DNA of 24,682 nucleotides from Nanobdellota archaeon (GTDB lineage Archaea; Nanobdellota; Nanobdellia; Woesearchaeales; GW2011-AR9). The notes beneath the pieces are model-generated. The model did not search any database, had not been told where the DNA came from, and worked only from the letters and a program-made list of their open reading frames with translations. This document shows, piece after piece, positions 7,527 to 15,467 of the stretch. The position numbers were made by a program, and so were the translations under genes. The stretch covers positions 1 through 24,682 of the forward strand of contig JAUYQE010000070.1 of NCBI GenBank assembly GCA_030695605.1, in the 5' to 3' direction. Within the stretch, counting starts at the first letter, position 1; each line of letters starts with the position of its first letter.

Positions 7527-8157
7527 TGGTACGCAGACGTTCCTGAACGAAGAGCTGCAGGTGTGCTATCATTCGCAGGCGGGAGTGATTACTGAGGCGA
7601 TGGAGAAGTATGTAGTGCCGTGTAAAATACCGGAGCTGGCGAAATGCAGCGAGCTGCGGCTTCTGGACATTGGATTTGGGCTGGGATATCATGCGGCGAT
7701 GGCCATCCACCAGGCGTTGGAGCACAATCCGCAATGTGCAATAACGGTGGTGGGATTGGAGAAAGATAGAAAAATCCTACAACACATTGCAGGAATGCCG
7801 TTCCCCATACCATTCTACACGCAGTTTAAGAGGCTGGTGCCGCCAACGTTTACTTTTCAAGAAAAGAAGGTCCACGTACAGGTTTTACTGGGGGATGCAC
7901 GGAAGCGAGTAAAAGAGCTTTCGGCAGAGCATTTCGATGCCGTGTTCTTCGATCCATTTCCTCCAGAAAAGACGCCGGAGTTGTGGGAAGTGCCATTCTT
8001 ACAGGAAGTCCGGAGAGTGATGAAAAAAGAGGCAGTACTAGCGACGTATTCCTGTGCTCCGGCAGTACGGGAGCGATTAGCGGGCGCGGGATTTTTCTGG
8101 GATGAGACGAAAGGAGAAAGAGGAAGAAGGGGGACGATGGCGGGGAAGTGGGGATGA
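7501..8157 (+). CDS. MnmC-like tRNA U34 methyltransferase family protein
   Basis: A 218-residue SAM-dependent methyltransferase. Diagnostic points are YHSQAGVITEAMEKYV (about 22-37), the SAM loop LLDIGFGLGYHAAMA, and FDAVFFDPFPPEKTPELW, all typical of the Methyltransf_30/MnmC-like family. Bacterial MnmC makes the final methylation of mnm5U34 in tRNA; archaeal stand-alone versions are annotated by similarity and the exact substrate here is unknown. The enzyme would act on tRNA or a related RNA in the cytoplasm. An alternative TTG start lies six bases upstream (7495). The start lies inside the Gins51 gene, so expression is coupled to it. The Arg/Gly-rich tail after residue 200 looks disordered. 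Confidence 0.8.
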   Translation: MLRKITLADGTQTFLNEELQVCYHSQAGVITEAMEKYVVPCKIPELAKCSELRLLDIGFGLGYHAAMAIHQALEHNPQCAITVVGLEKDRKILQHIAGMPFPIPFYTQFKRLVPPTFTFQEKKVHVQVLLGDARKRVKELSAEHFDAVFFDPFPPEKTPELWEVPFLQEVRRVMKKEAVLATYSCAPAVRERLAGAGFFWDETKGERGRRGTMAGKWG

Positions 8158-8245
8158 ACTCTCTGGTTCAACTAACAAAAATTATCTTTTAACCGACTTT
8201 GAAAAACCGTGTAGGCGGGAAGAAAAAAGATAAATCTATACTTTA

Positions 8246-8935
8246 TTACTGACTATAAAACAATCTCTCAAACTCGGCTCTTTCCTCTGCGTTGAGGCCT
8301 CTTACCGGTATATCAGCAGAAGCCAGCATAGCTGAACACATACCTAAAAGTTCATCTCTATCTCCAAATTCATCCATTAATGCAGAAATTTTTAGACCTT
8401 CTTCATCTAAAATTTCTAAGTGGTTTATATTCTCCTGCAAGCTTTGTTTTTCCTCATCACCAAATGTTAACTCTTTCGCAACAGTATAAACAAATGGTGT
8501 AAGAGTTGCTCCATAATGAGTATCCTCTTGTGGTAAATATCTTTTAACCCCAGCAACTAATTCTTTAATCGTAGTATAATGATCTTCTTTTGGAATTGGC
8601 CAATCCGGCTTTATAACATCTGCAGAAAAACGATAAGTTCCATTATAAGCACTGAGACCAACTGCACAAGTCAATTCGAACCCCTTTCCAACATCTGCCC
8701 TTACTTTTTGACGCTCATCTTCTGGTAAAGCAAAGAGACTCAGATCAAAATGGTCTGGATCACTTTTCTGTTGTTCCCTTAATCTATCATCATAACCCGT
8801 TTGTTGTCGGTATTCTATTTCTTTCATTTTTCCAATCTTCCCGATTCTCATTCTTACATCGGTATTGTCTTTTAACAATGTATCTAAAGTAGGAATAGCT
8901 TGTTCGTACGTCTCAAAAACAGTTATGCCGGCCAT
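8246..8935 (-). CDS. Unknown soluble protein
   Basis: A 229-residue acidic protein without signal peptide, membrane segment or recognisable catalytic motif. It begins MAGITVFETYEQAIPTLDTL, contains an alpha/beta middle (AYNGTYRFSADVIKPDWPIP) and ends in an acidic helical region. A TATA box (8961-8969) is centred 30 nt before the ATG, which supports this start and a leaderless or near-leaderless transcript. It is convergent with the MnmC-like gene. Codon use is more AT-rich than in the adjacent Bud32 and kinase-like genes, so it may be a later acquisition. I cannot assign a family. Confidence 0.6.
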   Translation of the reverse strand: MAGITVFETYEQAIPTLDTLLKDNTDVRMRIGKIGKMKEIEYRQQTGYDDRLREQQKSDPDHFDLSLFALPEDERQKVRADVGKGFELTCAVGLSAYNGTYRFSADVIKPDWPIPKEDHYTTIKELVAGVKRYLPQEDTHYGATLTPFVYTVAKELTFGDEEKQSLQENINHLEILDEEGLKISALMDEFGDRDELLGMCSAMLASADIPVRGLNAEERAEFERLFYSQ

Positions 8936-8960
8936 CTTATTATTCAGGAAGAATGAGCTC

Positions 8961-8969
8961 TATATAAAC
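8961..8969 (-). promoter_or_regulatory. TATA box for the unknown gene 8246-8935
   Basis: The minus strand reads TGTTTATATAG around this point, centred 30 nt before the ATG at 8935. Confidence 0.55.
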
Positions 8970-9041
8970 ACTCTCCCGGAATTTTTTGTTTCCAAGACGG
9001 GAGGGTTCAATGCTCTGTTTGAAAGAGCGGAACTGCTCTCC

Positions 9042-9662
9042 TTATCGTTTATTCCTTCCCCTCTTCCTTACCTCTTCCAGCCGTTCCAGAACCGCAGCAG
9101 CATCAGTATATGCTTTCTTATAGCTGACGAGAACCTCAGTGAAAATCTGCGGATACAGCAGATAGTGCGTGCTTGACAAAGCGCGTTCCAGAAGAAAGAG
9201 ATCAACCGCTTTATCCTCTACTTTCTCTGAAAAGAAAGACAGCCCAAAGTCAATGAAGAACACCTGCTGCTTCTTCTCATGCAGGATCATGTTGGACGTG
9301 GTCAAATCACCGTGGATGATCTGCTGCGCATGCAGCTGCCCCACGCGTTCGCCAATTTCCTCTGCAAGAAATGAAATGGTATTCGCCGGAGTTTTCTCAT
9401 CCAAAAGAACATCCCGCACTTTTCTGCCGGGGATCTGCTCCATGATAATGGTCATGGTCTTCTCCGCCGTTTCCAGCAGGCGGGGAGCGGGGAATTGCAG
9501 CAGCGCTAATTTCTGCAGCACTTTGGCTTCCCGTTTCGTACGGAATTTTCGTAATCTTTCGTCAAGTTCAGGCAAGCGATAGTGCTTTGCAGGGCGTTCT
9601 TTGATAATGCGATTCTTATCTTGGTACAGGATGGCTTCCGCGCCATGGGCGATGGGGTGCAT
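9042..9662 (-). CDS. bud32: Bud32/PRPK-type KEOPS kinase
   Basis: A 206-residue atypical small kinase/ATPase of the KEOPS complex, which works with Kae1 in forming t6A37 on ANN-decoding tRNAs. Signature features are HGAEAILY near the N-terminus, Lys21, the Bud32-specific KERPAKHYRLPELDERLRK, catalytic HGDLTTSNMIL and metal-binding FIDFGL. The lysine/arginine-rich tail (EEVRKRGRNKR) is typical. The family is 200-230 residues long, so it is full length. In many archaea it is fused to Kae1; here it stands alone and no kae1 is in the window. The ATG at 9662 is preferred over an ATG at 9740 because the TATA box at 9683-9692 lies 26 nt before it and conserved sequence begins here. Confidence 0.93.
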   Translation of the reverse strand: MHPIAHGAEAILYQDKNRIIKERPAKHYRLPELDERLRKFRTKREAKVLQKLALLQFPAPRLLETAEKTMTIIMEQIPGRKVRDVLLDEKTPANTISFLAEEIGERVGQLHAQQIIHGDLTTSNMILHEKKQQVFFIDFGLSFFSEKVEDKAVDLFLLERALSSTHYLLYPQIFTEVLVSYKKAYTDAAAVLERLEEVRKRGRNKR

Positions 9663-9682
9663 GGGGCAGAAAACGGCAGAGG

Positions 9683-9692
9683 ATTTTAAAAG
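9683..9692 (-). promoter_or_regulatory. TATA box for bud32
   Basis: The minus strand reads CCTTTTAAAATCC around this point, 26 nt before the ATG at 9662. It indicates a leaderless bud32 transcript. It abuts an alternative upstream ATG (9694) of the divergent gene, making that upstream start unlikely. Confidence 0.55.
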
Positions 9693-9747
9693 GATGACGG
9701 CGAAAAAAAAGCGAAAGCTAAAAGAGAGTAAAAACTTCACTTTCCAT

Positions 9748-9757
9748 AATTATTATA
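9748..9757 (+). promoter_or_regulatory. TATA box for the kinase-like fusion gene
   Basis: AATTATTATAAG lies about 31 nt before the ATG at 9784, the spacing seen at other leaderless genes in this window. It forms a divergent promoter pair with bud32. Confidence 0.45.
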
Positions 9758-9783
9758 AGCTCACTCCCGCAGACCGTCCTCAG

Positions 9784-11076
9784 ATGGATTCTCAAGAAAC
9801 CCTGCGCAGTGTCTTTGCTGCTTTTGAACAGGAACACATCCGCTACTGCCTGCTGCGGAATTATGAATTCCTGCTGGATGCGTCTTTGCCTCCGGAAAGC
9901 CTGGACACTGCCATAGCGAAAGAGGACCTCTCAAAAGCAGACCGTATCCTCCGCCACTACGGATTCGCGCAGCGCACCCAGCAGTTTTCCCTGGTGCATA
10001 AAGCCTATTTCAAAGTTCTCGGCTTGCAGAAAGTCAGCTTTGATATGCAGGTTGGCGGAGTTCACTGGAACGACATGCAATATCTTGGCGAAGAAATCTT
10101 CAGCCGCCGGAAGAAAACAGCATTCTTCTCGACGCTTTCTGACGATTATTATTATGTCATGCTTATCGCTCACTCCCTCCTCGGGAAACGATATTTCAAG
10201 CCTAAATACCAGCTGATTCTGAAGACGCTGGACGCTGATAAGGAAAAAGCCTTGGCTGAATTGAGCCGAATCTTTACTCGGCGGATAGCCAACCAGCTGC
10301 TGGCCAAAGCAGAAGCAGGAAACTTCACAGCGATGAAGCCGTTTCTTCCCCTCAGCATTTTTGTCTGCAAAAAGCCCAAACACATTTTAACACTGGCCGC
10401 CCTTTCGTGGCGCTGGCTGCGGCAAAAAAAGAATCCGTTTCGAATAGCGCCACTCATCAGCATCGTAGGCCCGGACGGAGCCGGAAAGAGCACGCTCGTG
10501 CAGGCGCTGCAGGAAGCCTTACAGCAGACCGGAAGAAAAGCTGCCATCGTCTACGTCGGGCGGGGCAGGCAGAACATTCTCCCGTTCAGCAGCATCGGGA
10601 GGGCCTACAAGCGGGCAGAAAAGCGCCGGGATGCACAGAAAGAAAAAAAGGACAAGAGTGGAAAAGAAAAGCGCCCTCTCCTCCGCTCTGTGCTGTACAA
10701 TCTCATGGCACCGGTCTTTGCACTCGACCTATATCTCCGCTCTCTCTTCACCATCTTTCCTTTACGGCTGAAGAAAATGATTGTCATTACCGACCGCTAT
10801 TGCTCCGACATTCTGCTCATGAAGCACGTGCCGCTAGCGTTTAAGAACATGCTTGTCAAAATCTTTCCAAAGCCAACCATTTCGGTCCTGCTCTGGAACA
10901 CGCCAGAAGTCCTGCACGCCCGACGGGAAGAAGAATCCGTCGAGGAATTGCAGCGGCAGATGGCGATTTTCAATACGCAGCAGTATTCGTTGCGGGTACG
11001 AACCCAACAGGGGAAAGCGGATACAGAAAAAATAACCACGTTCGTGCTGACAGAATTGATGAAGCGGTGGTGGTAG
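9784..11076 (+). CDS. Nucleotidyltransferase-like/thymidylate-kinase-like fusion protein
   Basis: A protein of about 430 residues. The C-terminal half is a P-loop kinase of the thymidylate kinase type: Walker A VGPDGAGKSTLV, later VITDRYCSDILLM (the DRY/S element of dTMP kinases) and a C-terminal region with ARREEES. The N-terminal half (RYCLLRNYEFLLD... through FDMQVGGVHWND) resembles the nucleotidyltransferase-like domain that precedes such kinases in polysaccharide-related or uncharacterised proteins. An inserted basic stretch (KRRDAQKEKKDKSGKEKR) follows the P-loop subdomain. The substrate is unknown, and canonical dTMP kinase activity is uncertain. In-frame ATGs exist at 9601 and 9694; I favour 9784 because its own TATA box lies 31 nt upstream and the bud32 promoter occupies the earlier ones. 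Confidence 0.7.
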   Translation: MDSQETLRSVFAAFEQEHIRYCLLRNYEFLLDASLPPESLDTAIAKEDLSKADRILRHYGFAQRTQQFSLVHKAYFKVLGLQKVSFDMQVGGVHWNDMQYLGEEIFSRRKKTAFFSTLSDDYYYVMLIAHSLLGKRYFKPKYQLILKTLDADKEKALAELSRIFTRRIANQLLAKAEAGNFTAMKPFLPLSIFVCKKPKHILTLAALSWRWLRQKKNPFRIAPLISIVGPDGAGKSTLVQALQEALQQTGRKAAIVYVGRGRQNILPFSSIGRAYKRAEKRRDAQKEKKDKSGKEKRPLLRSVLYNLMAPVFALDLYLRSLFTIFPLRLKKMIVITDRYCSDILLMKHVPLAFKNMLVKIFPKPTISVLLWNTPEVLHARREEESVEELQRQMAIFNTQQYSLRVRTQQGKADTEKITTFVLTELMKRWW

Positions 11077-11164
11077 AGGAGCTCAAAAATTTTAGTCAGT
11101 TCTTCTCTACTCCACTACATTAATTCGAGCCAGCCTCTTCACCAAAACGGCACCCGGAAAAAGA

Positions 11165-11485
11165 TCAGAGCGGAGTGATATCCTCAGGATCATCTACCGT
11201 CGTAGAACCTTGCGCATAACATCGTGTGGGGAAAACTAAACGCTGGCCTTTCAGCTCGGTTATCGGTTCGCTGCTTTCCGGCAGATACACCGTGAAATTA
11301 AATCTCCCTGCTGCTTTATACTGTTCTAAAACAGTCGCAATAGCACTCGAAATATCCCGAGTCAGTTCCGCTTCGATGGTGTATATTCTTCTTGTTGTTG
11401 CATCATCAAGACTTCTCACCCACTCTGCTAACTCCCTCCCATTTTTCAATTCTCGTTCATATTCAGGATCTACAATTACTGCCAT
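11165..11485 (-). CDS. Small unknown protein
   Basis: A 106-residue protein. The N-terminal half is helical and charged (YERELKNGRELAEWVRSL, then RRIYTIEAELTRDISSAI); the C-terminal half is beta-rich (RFNFTVYLPESSEPI). There is no signal peptide, membrane helix or known motif. The start is well supported by GGGAGGTG 7 nt upstream of the ATG, one of the strongest Shine-Dalgarno sites in the window. It is the last gene of a minus-strand run after the HAD phosphatase and the YbaK-like gene. I do not recognise it. Confidence 0.6.
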   Translation of the reverse strand: MAVIVDPEYERELKNGRELAEWVRSLDDATTRRIYTIEAELTRDISSAIATVLEQYKAAGRFNFTVYLPESSEPITELKGQRLVFPTRCYAQGSTTVDDPEDITPL

Positions 11486-11575
11486 GGAAAAACACCTCCC
11501 ATCCCAACTTTTTATGGTTCTCTTATTTTTAAGAATTTAGGTACTAAAAGATCAGAGTTACCAAAAGACGCAGAC

Positions 11576-12460
11576 TCACCAAAACGCCATCTTAAAAATC
11601 TTCTTCTCGCCATATTCCGCAGCCAAAATCTCATAAATAGCTTTGTACGGCAGATGCAAGGAAGTCTTATGCGCGTCTTCTTCTTTCCCGCCGACGGAAA
11701 TGTCAACCAGTAGGTCATCAAGCGATGGCATATCATGAATAAAAACTGCTTGGATGCCGCCATAGCGGTCATTTATCTTTCCTCGTTCCAGCGGATTTGA
11801 GTACATCTCTGCAAAGCTTACGAAAGGTGTGCAGGTGCCGGATTCCATGCCTGATGGAATGCATTCGTTTTTGTCATAAACGGCTTCATATCCTTCTGGG
11901 ATGACTTCTATAACGGAATTATCAGACCGCATACGGGACACCCATGGGGCAAAGAATGGCCGATAGTCCGGGGACTGTAATTCTGCTTGGGGATAACGCT
12001 TCTTGAAGAGCCAATAGTCCTGGGATTGCAATCCGGCTTCAGTAAAAAGCTTCTTGACGACGCTGGCATTGACGATGCCAAAACTTTTCCCCCGGCGATT
12101 CAGCGTCCGGCGCTTTCGCAGGCTTCCCCCATTATGAGGCTTCTTTTTTACGGCATCTCCCCCCATCCGCAGCTCCGGCAGCACAAACACGTACGGTTCA
12201 GATCCGACGACGCCATATAAGGCTTTGATGACGCGGTTTGGTGACCAATGCTTTTCTGGCAAAGTTTGCTGCAGCAAAGCAGCTTTCTCATGGCAGGTAT
12301 TTGTAGTAACAGAATGGCGATATGCACAAAAATCACAACGGATATCGTAGCCCAGCTCGACTGCCTGGCCTAAGATATAATGCCGCTCCCGGGAAAGTGC
12401 TTCGACCAAGGGAATTCTCTGCGAAGAAAGCTGCTGACGCTGCTGAGGTATCGAAGCCAT
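11576..12460 (-). CDS. Unknown protein with possible YbaK-like editing fold
   Basis: A 294-residue protein with no clear family by eye. Several points recall the YbaK/ProX tRNA-editing fold: a Cys/His-containing start (IRCDFCAYRHSVTTNTCHEKA), RVIKALYGVVGSEPYVFVLPE (like the VxKAL...LVP segment), GTCTPFV (like GxxxPFG), and VFIHDMPSLDDLLVDISVGG near the end (like the closing IDE...vSaG segment). The similarity is weak and the length is nearly twice that of stand-alone YbaK. Residues about 145-170 contain an internal repeat, LQSQDYWLF then LQSPDYRPF. It lies 37 nt after the HAD phosphatase gene on the same strand and is probably co-transcribed. An editing role would be inference only. Confidence 0.5.
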   Translation of the reverse strand: MASIPQQRQQLSSQRIPLVEALSRERHYILGQAVELGYDIRCDFCAYRHSVTTNTCHEKAALLQQTLPEKHWSPNRVIKALYGVVGSEPYVFVLPELRMGGDAVKKKPHNGGSLRKRRTLNRRGKSFGIVNASVVKKLFTEAGLQSQDYWLFKKRYPQAELQSPDYRPFFAPWVSRMRSDNSVIEVIPEGYEAVYDKNECIPSGMESGTCTPFVSFAEMYSNPLERGKINDRYGGIQAVFIHDMPSLDDLLVDISVGGKEEDAHKTSLHLPYKAIYEILAAEYGEKKIFKMAFW

Positions 12461-12497
12461 GGTTATTTATTCTCGTTGTTTATGCCGAAAGTGTTTC

Positions 12498-13409
12498 TTA
12501 TTTCCCTTCCGCAATATGCTTGGGGGCAGGAGAGGCTCTTCTTCTGATCTCTTCTTCCTGCAACTCGATTTTCTCTTCCACCATCTCCCGCAATACCCGT
12601 TGAATAACTCTCGGCGTATGGCTGCCTTCCGTATAATCAGCAGGGCCGAAAGCCAGCACGCGGCTATCGCGCTGTAAGGCGTACGCCTGCCGGAAAGCCT
12701 CTTCTGACGCCGGATTATAGACCGCAAAGCTCTTGCCGCCGCGCTTGTTCAGCGTTTCAAAACTCGGCACATCACTTGCTCCATCCCCAACATACAACAT
12801 ATTCTCAAACGGCACCCGCCGCAAGTCCCGGGGCAGCAGGCCGTTCAGGTCAATATCCGGATTGACGTTCCCCCCTTTGTTGATCAGATGAATGAACTCC
12901 GGCTTTTTGGCATGGCCGATAACGCGGGCGATTTCGGCGATCGTGCCATCTGCATCTTCCATGAATTCCGCGCCAAAAACGTCCGTCAGGCAAGGTCCGA
13001 GCGCACTCCCGAGAACCATCTCTTTCAGGCCGGAACTGATGACGTAGAACTCAAGCTGCACATTATATGGCGCATACGCCGGATCAGCCGTGATCTGTTC
13101 TTTGAGGCGGGGAAGAAACTCCGGCAGGCCGGCATGCAGCCGCACCTCTCTTCCGAGTTCGCGGAGCTCGGCGTTGGAGAGTTTAGGAAAATCGCCTTTG
13201 CGGACATACCGCAGCATAAGATTCAGATACGCACACTCATCATCAAGATTGATTCCCCTCTCTTTTGCCTCGGCAACCATCTGGCCTTTCTCCTGCCAGA
13301 AGGCTTTTCCTTCCACATTGTACTTGCGAAAGAGTGCGGCCTGCATATATTCCGCAGAAAGTGTCAAATCAAAATCGAAAAGAACGGCAAGGATGTTTTC
13401 TAGGGCCAT
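12498..13409 (-). CDS. HAD-superfamily phosphatase
   Basis: A 303-residue phosphatase of the HAD superfamily. Motif I is LFDFDLTLS (Asp12 nucleophile, Asp14 acid/base), motif II VISSG (about 123-127), motif III lysine in GHAKKPE (168-169) and motif IV VGDGASDVPSF (207-217; Asp209, Asp213). A helical cap lies between motifs I and II. The layout resembles the PF12710-type phosphatases; the substrate is unknown. The C-terminal 30 residues form a charged helix. A TATA box (13431-13440) sits 27 nt before the ATG and no Shine-Dalgarno site is present, so a leaderless mRNA is expected. It heads a probable operon with the YbaK-like gene. Confidence 0.88.
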   Translation of the reverse strand: MALENILAVLFDFDLTLSAEYMQAALFRKYNVEGKAFWQEKGQMVAEAKERGINLDDECAYLNLMLRYVRKGDFPKLSNAELRELGREVRLHAGLPEFLPRLKEQITADPAYAPYNVQLEFYVISSGLKEMVLGSALGPCLTDVFGAEFMEDADGTIAEIARVIGHAKKPEFIHLINKGGNVNPDIDLNGLLPRDLRRVPFENMLYVGDGASDVPSFETLNKRGGKSFAVYNPASEEAFRQAYALQRDSRVLAFGPADYTEGSHTPRVIQRVLREMVEEKIELQEEEIRRRASPAPKHIAEGK

Positions 13410-13430
13410 GAGTGCGTCGGGCGAGGGATA

Positions 13431-13440
13431 CTATATAAAT
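13431..13440 (-). promoter_or_regulatory. TATA box for the HAD phosphatase gene
   Basis: The minus strand reads ATTTATATAG, centred 27 nt before the ATG at 13409. It overlaps the neighbouring upstream gene's stop region only marginally. Confidence 0.6.
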
Positions 13441-13442
13441 TT

Positions 13443-13802
13443 TTAGCCGCGAAAAGGGGGGATGTAGAACAGGTCTTCCTGAGCAACAAGCGTCATTTCA
13501 TCTGCAGGAGAGCACCGCACTCCAGAGGTGCTACTCTTTATTCTACGGTAGAGCACCGGGCTGGCATATACGGTGCTGGGCTCTCCCGCCGGGCGGGGCT
13601 TGAGATAATCCAGCCCATCATCTTGAGCTCTATAATACTCAGCGTCCAGAAAAGCATGATAATCAGCAAGAGTACGATGCAGCGAACAGCCTCGGGGCTC
13701 TCGGCCGGTTTCACCAATATATTCCCAACTGACGTACACCACTTCTTCCAGGTCTCGCGGCGTGTCTGATGCTTGCTTTTTCTTTGATGATATTTTCGCC
13801 AT
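13443..13802 (-). CDS. Small unknown protein
   Basis: A 119-residue soluble protein starting with a basic tail (MAKISSKKKQASDTPRD), then an aromatic-rich section (EEVVYVSWEYIGETG, LADYHAFLDAEYYRAQDDG) and a C-terminal IPPFRG. There are two Cys and no known motif. AGAGGA lies about 6 nt upstream of the ATG as a Shine-Dalgarno site. It follows the thioredoxin gene on the same strand with a 59-nt gap containing the AT-rich GTAAATAAAAAG, a possible separate TATA box. No function is assignable. Confidence 0.6.
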   Translation of the reverse strand: MAKISSKKKQASDTPRDLEEVVYVSWEYIGETGREPRGCSLHRTLADYHAFLDAEYYRAQDDGLDYLKPRPAGEPSTVYASPVLYRRIKSSTSGVRCSPADEMTLVAQEDLFYIPPFRG

Positions 13803-13861
13803 TGTTATCCTCTTTGTCTGTCAACAACTAATCTTATTTACCCCTTCTTTTTATTTACCCA

Positions 13862-14182
13862 TTATCTAATCGCTTTGTCAATCTTTTCTTGCAGCTGCGC
13901 TTTCTGCTGGAAGCCCACAATGCGCTCTGCTTCTTTTCCCCGCGAGAAGACAATCAGGCAGGGAATGCCGCTGACGTCATATTCCTGCGCAATAGCCGGA
14001 TAATCATCGACAGAAATCTTGGCAAACGTGAGCTTGCCGGCATATTCTTTGCTTAATTCTTCAAAAACTGGCGCCAGCATCCTGCAGGGCCCGCACCAGG
14101 CTGCCCAGAAATCAACAATGATGGGCAAGGCTGATTCCAAAACCTCTTTCTGAAAGGTTTCCGCTGTCAATTCCTGAACCAT
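13862..14182 (-). CDS. trxA: Thioredoxin
   Basis: A 106-residue cytoplasmic thioredoxin of standard length. The active site is WAAWCGPCR (Cys30, Cys33), with the usual FDFWA-type strand before it (IIVDFWA) and the cis-proline loop GIPCLIVF. It reduces protein disulfides, normally recycled by a thioredoxin reductase that is not in this window. The extra Cys next to the cis-proline (IPC) is unusual in position but not disruptive. The TATA box (14205-14214) lies 27 nt before the ATG, so the mRNA should be leaderless. It is divergent from an exported CxxC membrane protein with which it shares an 81-bp promoter region, suggesting linked redox roles. Confidence 0.95.
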   Translation of the reverse strand: MVQELTAETFQKEVLESALPIIVDFWAAWCGPCRMLAPVFEELSKEYAGKLTFAKISVDDYPAIAQEYDVSGIPCLIVFSRGKEAERIVGFQQKAQLQEKIDKAIR

Positions 14183-14204
14183 GCAGAGGAGAGCAGGGCA
14201 AAAG

Positions 14205-14214
14205 TTTATAAAAG
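14205..14214 (-). promoter_or_regulatory. TATA box for thioredoxin
   Basis: The minus strand reads CTTTTATAAA, centred 27 nt before the ATG at 14182. Confidence 0.6.
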
Positions 14215-14222
14215 CTATGAAT

Positions 14223-14234
14223 CTTTATTTAAAG
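14223..14234 (+). promoter_or_regulatory. TATA-like box for the exported CxxC membrane protein
   Basis: CTTTATTTAAAG is centred 35 nt before the ATG at 14264. It is back to back with the thioredoxin TATA box, forming a compact divergent promoter. Confidence 0.45.
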
Positions 14235-14263
14235 AAAATAGACAGAAAAAAGTGGTGCATAGC

Positions 14264-15400
14264 ATGAAACAGCAGCGGCGAGCCTTTTCAAAATCTTTTT
14301 TGGTACTTCTGATATTGAGCTTCTTGCTTAGCACAATTCCTTTCGTTTCTGCAGCCGAGAATGACTGCATCTATTTCTTTACCGGAAAAGAATGCACGTC
14401 CTGTCAAGACATAGAAACACTTCTGCAGGAACTGGAAACCGCCTATCCGGAGCTGCGTGTGGAGCGCTTTGATGCTTATCATGAAGAGCAGGATGCGCTC
14501 TTGTTCCGGCAGTTCCTGGAAGGGCATGCTATTCCAGAAGCCTCGCAAGGCGTGCCCGCCATTTTCCTGGGAAAAAGCTATCTCGTTGGAAAGCAGCCGA
14601 TTATGGATTTCTTTGCCCAGCAAGTCCGGGAGGGAGAAAACAGCGACTGCCCGACGACGGTGCTTCAAGACAGCGTCGGCATCGTCGGTGATAAAGAGCC
14701 CCGGCACATTCTGGAAACCATTACGTTTAGCGTGGTAACGACCGAAGCGCTGCGGGATGCCTTCCTGCCCGCAGGATTGGCGTTACTCCTTTTCCTCTTC
14801 GGAATCAGCGTACTCTTCCCGCCCATTCTGGTGGTAAAACACGGGCTGAGCCTTGCTGCCGGCATGGGAGTTGCCTTATTCCTGCTCGGCTTTCTGCTCC
14901 TTCCGCATTTAGGCATCGGAGAAGGATTCCGAACGATTGTTGCGGTCTTAGCAGTTCTCGGGGGGCTTTTCCAGCTGTCCAGTTTCCTGCGAAAGAAAAA
15001 GATAACACTTTCAGAGCAGCTCCAGAAACGCTGGGCACGCTTTGAGAAAATACTTTCATCCCCACTCACCTTGTTTGGCATCGGCTTCCTGGCTGCTTTC
15101 CTCGGCACTGTTTCTTCAGGAAAAATCTTCACCCTCTTGGGAGAATTCTCCCGAACCTCATTTACGAGTGCGGTAGCGTTGCCCCTTTTCGTGTACTTCC
15201 TCCTCATTTTCCTGCTGCCCCTCCTGCTGCTGACTGTTGGCATGCAGCAGCTCTGGAAACGCTTGCACCAGACTGCACAACAAAAAGGAACTTCTGATAT
15301 GGAACGGGAACGCTGGACAACGCATATGGAAAAAGTTTTCAAAGCGATACAGGCAGCCGCTTTGCTCCTGGTGGCGATTATCGTGCTTCTCGCAGCATAA
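14264..15400 (+). CDS. Exported thioredoxin-like domain fused to multi-pass membrane domain
   Basis: A protein of about 378 residues. A signal peptide (basic MKQQRR, then FLVLLILSFLLSTIPFVSA) leads into a glutaredoxin/thioredoxin-like domain with the redox motif GKECTSCQD (CxxC) and a cis-Pro segment QGVPAIFLG. About six hydrophobic helices follow (starting FLPAGLALLLFLFG and ending AAALLLVAIIVLLAA). This is DsbD/CcdA-like in outline: an external disulfide-active domain on a membrane carrier. However, the membrane part has no cysteine pair, which DsbD/CcdA need for electron transfer, so a scaffold or different transport role is possible. GTG codons at 14252 and 14255 are alternative starts; I chose the ATG before the basic signal sequence. 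Confidence 0.75.
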   Translation: MKQQRRAFSKSFLVLLILSFLLSTIPFVSAAENDCIYFFTGKECTSCQDIETLLQELETAYPELRVERFDAYHEEQDALLFRQFLEGHAIPEASQGVPAIFLGKSYLVGKQPIMDFFAQQVREGENSDCPTTVLQDSVGIVGDKEPRHILETITFSVVTTEALRDAFLPAGLALLLFLFGISVLFPPILVVKHGLSLAAGMGVALFLLGFLLLPHLGIGEGFRTIVAVLAVLGGLFQLSSFLRKKKITLSEQLQKRWARFEKILSSPLTLFGIGFLAAFLGTVSSGKIFTLLGEFSRTSFTSAVALPLFVYFLLIFLLPLLLLTVGMQQLWKRLHQTAQQKGTSDMERERWTTHMEKVFKAIQAAALLLVAIIVLLAA

Positions 15401-15433
15401 GCAATAGGTGCAAAAGGCTTTGGGAAGAACAGA

Positions 15434-15444
15434 TTATTTTTATA
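15434..15444 (+). promoter_or_regulatory. TATA box for endonuclease III
   Basis: TTATTTTTATA is centred about 28 nt before the ATG at 15468 and indicates a leaderless transcript separate from the upstream membrane protein gene. Confidence 0.5.
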
Positions 15445-15467
15445 GACACCTTAAGAAAAGAAGAAAA

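Noticed and set aside
9601..9783. N-terminal extension of the kinase-like fusion from ATGs at 9601 or 9694
   Set aside because: The 9601 start overlaps bud32, and the 9694 start abuts the bud32 TATA box. A separate TATA box 31 nt before the ATG at 9784 fits better, although 9694 cannot be fully excluded.
14665..15342. 225-codon open frame opposite the exported CxxC membrane protein
   Set aside because: It is an antisense shadow rich in Arg, Ser and Lys. The plus strand gives a signal peptide and regular membrane helices.
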